This document shows positions 7,065 to 8,959 of a DNA stretch of 8,959 nt, in pieces. The notes beneath the pieces are model-generated. The model searched no databases. It had not been told where the DNA came from and saw nothing but the letters and a program-made list of their open reading frames with translations. Source of the stretch: Candidatus Sulfopaludibacter sp. SbA3 (GTDB taxonomy: Bacteria > Acidobacteriota > Terriglobia > 20CM-2-55-15); assembly GCA_945861845.1 (NCBI GenBank), contig CAMAWS010000101.1, positions 1 to 8,959 of the forward strand. Reading direction: 5' to 3'. How positions within the stretch are numbered: position 1 is the first letter of the stretch; the number at the start of each line of letters is the position of its first letter. A program made the translations under genes and the position numbers.

Positions 7065-8639
7065 ATGTCCCGAGTCCTTGTTTCTTTTCTTTGGCACATG
7101 CACCAGCCGTTTTACAAGGATCTGGTGCGGCAAACCTACGTCATGCCCTGGGCATACCTGCACGGAACCAAGGATTATCTCGGCATGCCGGCGCTCCTGG
7201 ACGAATTTCCAGACGTGCACCAGACCTTCAACCTGGTTCCGTCCCTGGTCCTTCAGCTCGAGGAGTATGCCCGCGGCGAAGCGCGTGACGAGTCGTTCGA
7301 CCTGGCGTTCCGGCCTGTCGACGGGCTGGATGCGAGCGAGCGCAGCTTCATCATTGAACGATTTTTTCCAGTGCCCGTCCGCACGATGCTGCAGCCGTTT
7401 CCGCGATATTTTGAGCTGCACGAGAGACGAAACAACCCTTCAAGACACGCATTCTCGGACCAGGACATTCGCGATATCCAGGTCTGGTGGACTCTTGTGT
7501 GGATGGATCATGACAGGCGGCCCCGCGAATTCGTCGAAAAGGGAAGAGACTTCACCGAACAGGACAAGGCAATTCTTCGGCGGCTGGTACTGGAGACTCT
7601 CGCCGAGATCGTGCCGACCTACCGGAGAATCCAGGAGAGCGGCTCGATCGAGATTTCAACGACGCCGTTCTATCATCCCATCCTGCCGCTGCTGATCGAC
7701 AGCCGAGTGGACGACCCCAATGTCCCAGTCGAGATCCGTTTTCCTGAAGATGCACGGGAACAGCTATCGCGCGCGCGGCGGTTCATGCAGGAGCGGTTTG
7801 GCAAGGCGCCCCAGGGCTTGTGGCCTTCGGAAGGATCGGTTTCGAACGATGTGGCCGCTCTTGCAGCGTCCTTAGGATTTCGGTGGATGGCAACCGATGA
7901 AGCTATTCTCGCGAAATCAGGCGTCGACCTGGGCTGGGATAATCGACGGAAGCTTTTCAGGCCATACAAGGTGGGCGATATAACGGTGTTCTTCCGCGAT
8001 CGCGGCCTTTCCGACTCCATTGGGTTCCACTACATGCATCAGCCCGCTTTTGACGCCGCGCAGGACCTCGTGCGGCGCCTCAGGGAATTTCCTGAGGGAT
8101 CTCACGTCTCAATCATCCTGGATGGCGAAAATCCGTGGGACTACTATCCCAACAGCGGTCGCGACTTCCTGCGGCACCTCTTCGACCAGATTCACAAGGA
8201 ACCGGCCGTTGAAGCCGTGACCTTATCCGAGGCGTGCGAAAGAATGCCTGCCGAGCGGTTGGACTGGCTGGCGCCGGGGTCCTGGGCGAATGGCAATTTC
8301 TACATTTGGATGGGTCATCCGGAGGACCATGAGGCGTGGCAGTGGATCCGGCTGGCTCGCACAGACCTGATGGAACTCAAAGGCGAGGTGCTTCAGGAGA
8401 ACTGGGATCTTGCTTACGAAGTTCTGCTCATTGCCGAAGGCAGCGACTGGATGTGGTGGTTTGGAAACGATTTTTCGAGCGAACAGGATGCGATCTTTGA
8501 TTCCCTCTTTCGCCAGCATATTGGCAATATCTACCATCTGATCGGATTGCCTGCCCCGGACGGTCTGGATAAACCCATCAAGAAGAGTCTTGAGGGTAAG
8601 AGATCGGTGATGGCTCCGCCGCCCCCGCCCGCTCACTGA
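7065..8639 (+). CDS. GH57 alpha-glucan-active glycoside hydrolase
   Basis: A 524-residue cytoplasmic protein (no signal peptide) of glycoside hydrolase family 57, COG1449-like, which acts on alpha-glucans such as glycogen or maltodextrins by a retaining mechanism. The conserved regions appear in order: HMHQP (11-15), GSIEISTTPFYHP (193-205), GLWPSEGS (251-258) with E256 the predicted nucleophile, LDGENPW (352-358) with D353 the predicted acid/base, and EGSDWMWWFGND (458-469) near the end of the catalytic part. Another characteristic stretch is SWANGNFYIWMGHPEDHEAW (406-425). The start at 7065 is chosen because family members begin right before the HxHQP strand; the open frame runs upstream to 6966, but that stretch is non-family-like and overlaps the divergent lptFG spacer. 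The chain ends soon after the catalytic core with a proline-run tail (APPPPPAH), lacking the extra C-terminal beta domain found in many longer relatives. Exact activity (amylase, branching, debranching or 4-alpha-glucanotransferase) is not decided. Confidence 0.88.
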   Translation: MSRVLVSFLWHMHQPFYKDLVRQTYVMPWAYLHGTKDYLGMPALLDEFPDVHQTFNLVPSLVLQLEEYARGEARDESFDLAFRPVDGLDASERSFIIERFFPVPVRTMLQPFPRYFELHERRNNPSRHAFSDQDIRDIQVWWTLVWMDHDRRPREFVEKGRDFTEQDKAILRRLVLETLAEIVPTYRRIQESGSIEISTTPFYHPILPLLIDSRVDDPNVPVEIRFPEDAREQLSRARRFMQERFGKAPQGLWPSEGSVSNDVAALAASLGFRWMATDEAILAKSGVDLGWDNRRKLFRPYKVGDITVFFRDRGLSDSIGFHYMHQPAFDAAQDLVRRLREFPEGSHVSIILDGENPWDYYPNSGRDFLRHLFDQIHKEPAVEAVTLSEACERMPAERLDWLAPGSWANGNFYIWMGHPEDHEAWQWIRLARTDLMELKGEVLQENWDLAYEVLLIAEGSDWMWWFGNDFSSEQDAIFDSLFRQHIGNIYHLIGLPAPDGLDKPIKKSLEGKRSVMAPPPPPAH

Positions 8640-8649
8640 ATTGCTTCAT

Positions 8650-8865
8650 TCATGAAGGATCTGTTTTCGTCTTTCTCGGCGCTATTTGGGGTTCGCTAAA
8701 GACTTTGATGATGTGAGCGGCGAGTCCTTCCTTGATTTCGCGGTGCCTGGGAACCGGCTGCGCAGAACCGTTGGCCGGATTGCGATACCAATCGTGCTTC
8801 TTTCCGTGCCGGATGAACACACAGCCAAGATCTTCGATTTGCCGAATGAGGTCGGTCCGTTTCAT
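8650..8865 (-). CDS. hicA: HicA-family mRNA interferase toxin
   Basis: A 71-residue protein that closely follows the HicA pattern: MKRTDLIRQIEDLGCVFIR, then GKKHDWYRNP with the catalytic histidine H24, then PVPRHREIKEGLAAHI (37-52). HicA toxins have a double-stranded-RNA-binding-like fold and cleave mRNA, being held inactive by a HicB-type antitoxin. The C-terminal tail past residue 58 (Lys/Thr/Pro-rich) is longer than the minimal domain. The ATG overlaps the stop of the upstream partial gene as ATGA, so expression is probably coupled. The gene ends only 10 bp from the convergent GH57 stop, and no terminator is visible in that gap. Confidence 0.85.
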   Translation of the reverse strand: MKRTDLIRQIEDLGCVFIRHGKKHDWYRNPANGSAQPVPRHREIKEGLAAHIIKVFSEPQIAPRKTKTDPS

Positions 8866-8959
8866 GCGACGATCAAGTCGTCAACCTTGCGGATACCGGG
8901 TAAGCTGCCATCAGTAAGATCTCGATAAACATCGAGAAGATGTTCTTTCAAATCTTCAA
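8862..8959 (-). CDS. Partial gene upstream of hicA, candidate antitoxin
   Basis: Only the last 31 codons are inside the window (EDLKEHLLDVYRDLTDG, then SLPGIRKVDDLIVA), ending in TGA at 8862-8864, which overlaps the hicA ATG. The visible part looks like an acidic amphipathic helix followed by a short tail. I do not recognise it as a classical HicB C terminus. Its role as cognate antitoxin is inferred from the 4-base overlap and same-strand order. Classical hicAB operons place the toxin first, so the order here is reversed. The start lies beyond the window. Confidence 0.6.
   Translation of the reverse strand, partial: EDLKEHLLDVYRDLTDGSLPGIRKVDDLIVA

Noticed and set aside
8686..8928. Plus-strand open frame (80 codons) opposite hicA
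   Set aside because: It is antisense to the clearly recognisable toxin and its partner, and has no family resemblance.
1..8959. CRISPR arrays, tRNA/rRNA genes, insertion sequences or prophage parts
   Set aside because: No regularly spaced repeats, RNA gene features, transposase or phage-like proteins were seen on either strand.

Overview
The window looks like ordinary chromosomal DNA from a GC-rich Gram-negative bacterium. It carries an LPS-export permease, so an LPS-bearing outer membrane is expected. The fused LptF-LptG protein, the zinc-ribbon threonine synthase, the secreted PQQ dehydrogenase and a palindromic repeat at the left edge together suggest Acidobacteriota or a close relative. 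That placement rests on remembered family distributions, not on a search.

Layout from left to right: a palindromic repeat (4-27) lies beyond the 3' end of a secreted PQQ-dependent dehydrogenase on the minus strand (82-1845). A 116-bp divergent spacer separates it from a plus-strand pair, threonine synthase (1962-3143) and an SLC13/DASS-type anion transporter (3140-4570), which overlap by 4 bases. About 100 bp with a hairpin separates the transporter from a convergent minus-strand gene for a one-chain LptF-LptG protein (4671-6962). A 102-bp divergent spacer follows, then a cytoplasmic GH57 glycoside hydrolase on the plus strand (7065-8639). The right end holds a minus-strand HicA-type toxin (8650-8865), overlapped by 4 bases by an upstream gene cut off by the window edge (8862-8959), which is a candidate antitoxin. 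All intergenic stretches are under 120 bp.

Functionally the window is a mosaic: periplasmic alcohol oxidation, amino-acid biosynthesis coupled to an anion carrier, envelope LPS export, alpha-glucan metabolism and a small toxin-antitoxin module. Only thrC-transporter and antitoxin-hicA are convincingly co-transcribed. I see no large new multi-gene system. The best leads are the thrC-transporter coupling, the LptF-LptG fusion, a DxD (lanthanide-type) active site in a divergent quinoprotein, the reversed-order HicA module, and a shared promoter-like box very close to the starts of two genes that lack Shine-Dalgarno sequences.
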